From assembly GCA_905250115.1 (NCBI GenBank), contig CAJNOI010000021.1, positions 689,895-753,894 on the forward strand: DNA of 64,000 nucleotides, in the 5' to 3' direction. Made by a program: the position numbers and the translations under genes. The notes beneath the pieces were generated by a model. The model worked only from the letters and a program-made list of their open reading frames with translations. It was not told where the DNA came from and made no database searches. Of this stretch, positions 62,650-64,000 are shown in pieces (position 1 is the first letter of the stretch; each line of letters starts with the position of its first letter). Origin of the DNA: Adineta steineri (taxonomy: Eukaryota > Rotifera > Eurotatoria > Adinetida > Adinetidae).

Positions 62650-64000
62650 TTACAAAGTATATTGAAACTTAGGATGACGATCACCAACTGATTCTTCTCC
62701 GCCATATTTGTCGACTTCTTGTTGAATTTGTTCATCAGACATTTGTTTCCGACGTTTATTTATTATCATTAATACACATCGAAGTATAATTACCAGTATT
62801 GTCTGTACTGTCATACAAACTAATGAAATTGTATGACCAATAATATATCGTGGTTTTTGTTTATCACTGTATATTTGACCAGATACAATTCCACCAGATA
62901 CACCTATCGAAACGATCATTGCCGAGGCAGTAGCACGTCGAGTCAATGAAGCACTATACAAATTAATATATATAACTAAATAGAACATAGATACAGAAAA
63001 ACTTACAAATTATTGTTATACCAAGCAGTTCGTACGCTAACACTAGAATAAACACCAATAGCAGCTAAAATAATACCTGCATATAAAACACCGACTTGTT
63101 TCTCATCAACAAATATAAGCATTAGAAAACCACATATTGCAAAAAGATTTACAAAAGTAGTATGAAGCGATCGTTCCATGAAACTATATATAGAAAGAAA
63201 TAGTTTGTTTAATATATTTTAAAAATCAAATTAATACACTCACTAATCTGAACTACGTGAAACAATTAGAATAACAAAAAATGCTGCCATATTGGGTGGA
63301 ATAGTCATCAATTGAGTTTGAAGAGTTGTCCACGTTCCAAACTCTTTAATAATTACTGGTAATGAAAGAGTTATACCTTGCAAAGCAATGAGTCCAGTAA
63401 TATAAATAATTGCATAAAAATACGCTTTCCAATCTTTAAATACAGAAAATACTTGTGACCAAGAAAATTTTTCTTCCTTTGTTGGACCAGCATCTTCAGC
63501 AAGAGAATCTATCTTAAGTTGACGTTCTTCATCATTCAAAAACTTTGCTTTTTCAGGAGAATCAGGTAACAAAAACCAACACAATATAGCGACAATAATA
63601 TTTGGAGCACCTTCAATCTATCAGCAATAGAAAAAAAACGAAAAAGAATGTATTTTATATATAAATATCTTATTGTGATATAATTACAATGAAGATCAAT
63701 CGCCATTTACCCATGCTTGATGAACCAATTTGACTTATACCATAAGCAAGAATACCGCTAAATGCACCTGAAAGTGCAGATATTGACCAAAATAAACCAA
63801 CACGAACAGCTTGCTGTTTTCTTGGATACCATATGGATAAATAATAAACAATACCAGGAAATAAACCAGCTTCAATGACACCCAAGAAAAAACGACATGC
63901 GAGAAGACCAGCAGCATTTTGAACAGCACCCATACACATTGAAACAATACCTACGAAATGAAAGTATTTTCTTGCAATTTAAAAAAAACAATATCCACAT
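62650..64000 (-). CDS. MFS carrier of the anion:cation symporter / allantoate permease type, 5' end outside the window
   Basis: Partial: exons 63688-63950, 63244-63617, 63007-63183 and 62650-62953 are in the window; an intron (63951-) runs past the edge, so the N-terminal membrane segments are missing. Joins keep frame. CRFFLGVIEAGLFPGIVYYL followed by SIWYPRKQQAVRVGLFWS is the diagnostic region of the Dal5/ACS family (carriers of allantoate, nicotinate, vitamins and other organic anions). FLLPDSPEKAKFLNDEER begins the central cytoplasmic loop. The C-terminal half has YAGIILAAIGVYSSVSVRTA and RATASAMIVSIGVSGGIVSG and ends GDRHPKFQYTL, all typical of fungal members. Predicted plasma-membrane uptake of a small organic acid. 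The family is chiefly fungal, so horizontal acquisition is plausible; introns are short like those of its neighbours. Confidence 0.83.

Overview
The window is AT-rich animal DNA, most likely from a bdelloid rotifer (Adineta or Rotaria type). The reasons are the gene density, the many 50-70 nt GT-AG introns, several diverged F-box/leucine-rich and short 7TM receptor genes, and a mix of metazoan genes (ABCC transporter, EGF-repeat protein, WWE/ADP-ribosyltransferase) with genes whose nearest relatives are usually fungal, plant or bacterial (sterol glucosyltransferase, intradiol dioxygenase, allantoate-permease-type carrier). The species call is inference. No rRNA, tRNA, CRISPR or intact autonomous transposon was seen.

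Layout. 417-16915 (-): one giant secreted gene with a signal-peptide exon, a Cys-rich domain exon, 53 separate EGF exons (50 of them exactly 135 nt, all phase 1-1), and a last exon holding EGF54 plus a second copy of the Cys-rich domain. The model is 2669 aa in 56 exons and keeps frame throughout. 18335-28181: two intronless F-box-like genes (-) flank two 7TM receptor genes (+, one short intron each) and a relic with terminal inverted repeats. 28182-35440 is mostly non-coding, with a WWE + ADP-ribosyltransferase gene (+). 35441-37923 (+): five-exon sterol-glucosyltransferase-like gene with a C-terminal ATG2/VPS13-like segment. 38147-42353 (-): an LRR protein of NLR-like build and a phytanoyl-CoA-dioxygenase-like enzyme. 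42674-48821 (-): full-length MRP/ABCC transporter in 29 exons, including a 12-nt microexon. 49680-50627 (-): intronless intradiol ring-cleavage dioxygenase. 52209-53235 (+): membrane-anchored endonuclease/exonuclease/phosphatase-fold enzyme. 53598-55328 (-): a third, intron-containing F-box-like gene. 56064-57942 (+): G-domain protein with a Cys/His-rich segment. 58420-60420: decayed gene remains. 60659-61532 (-): secreted/type I membrane protein. 61545-62090: tandem repeats carrying two short inverted-repeat elements. 62650-64000 (-): 3' part of an MFS carrier running off the window.

The genes do not form an operon or obvious pathway. A loose theme is xenobiotic and small-molecule handling (ABCC pump, ring-cleavage dioxygenase, PhyH, sterol glucosyltransferase, MFS carrier) beside expanded recognition-type families (F-box, LRR, G-domain, ADP-ribosyltransferase). 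Exon boundaries were derived by hand from GT-AG sites and frame continuity; nothing was aligned by computer.
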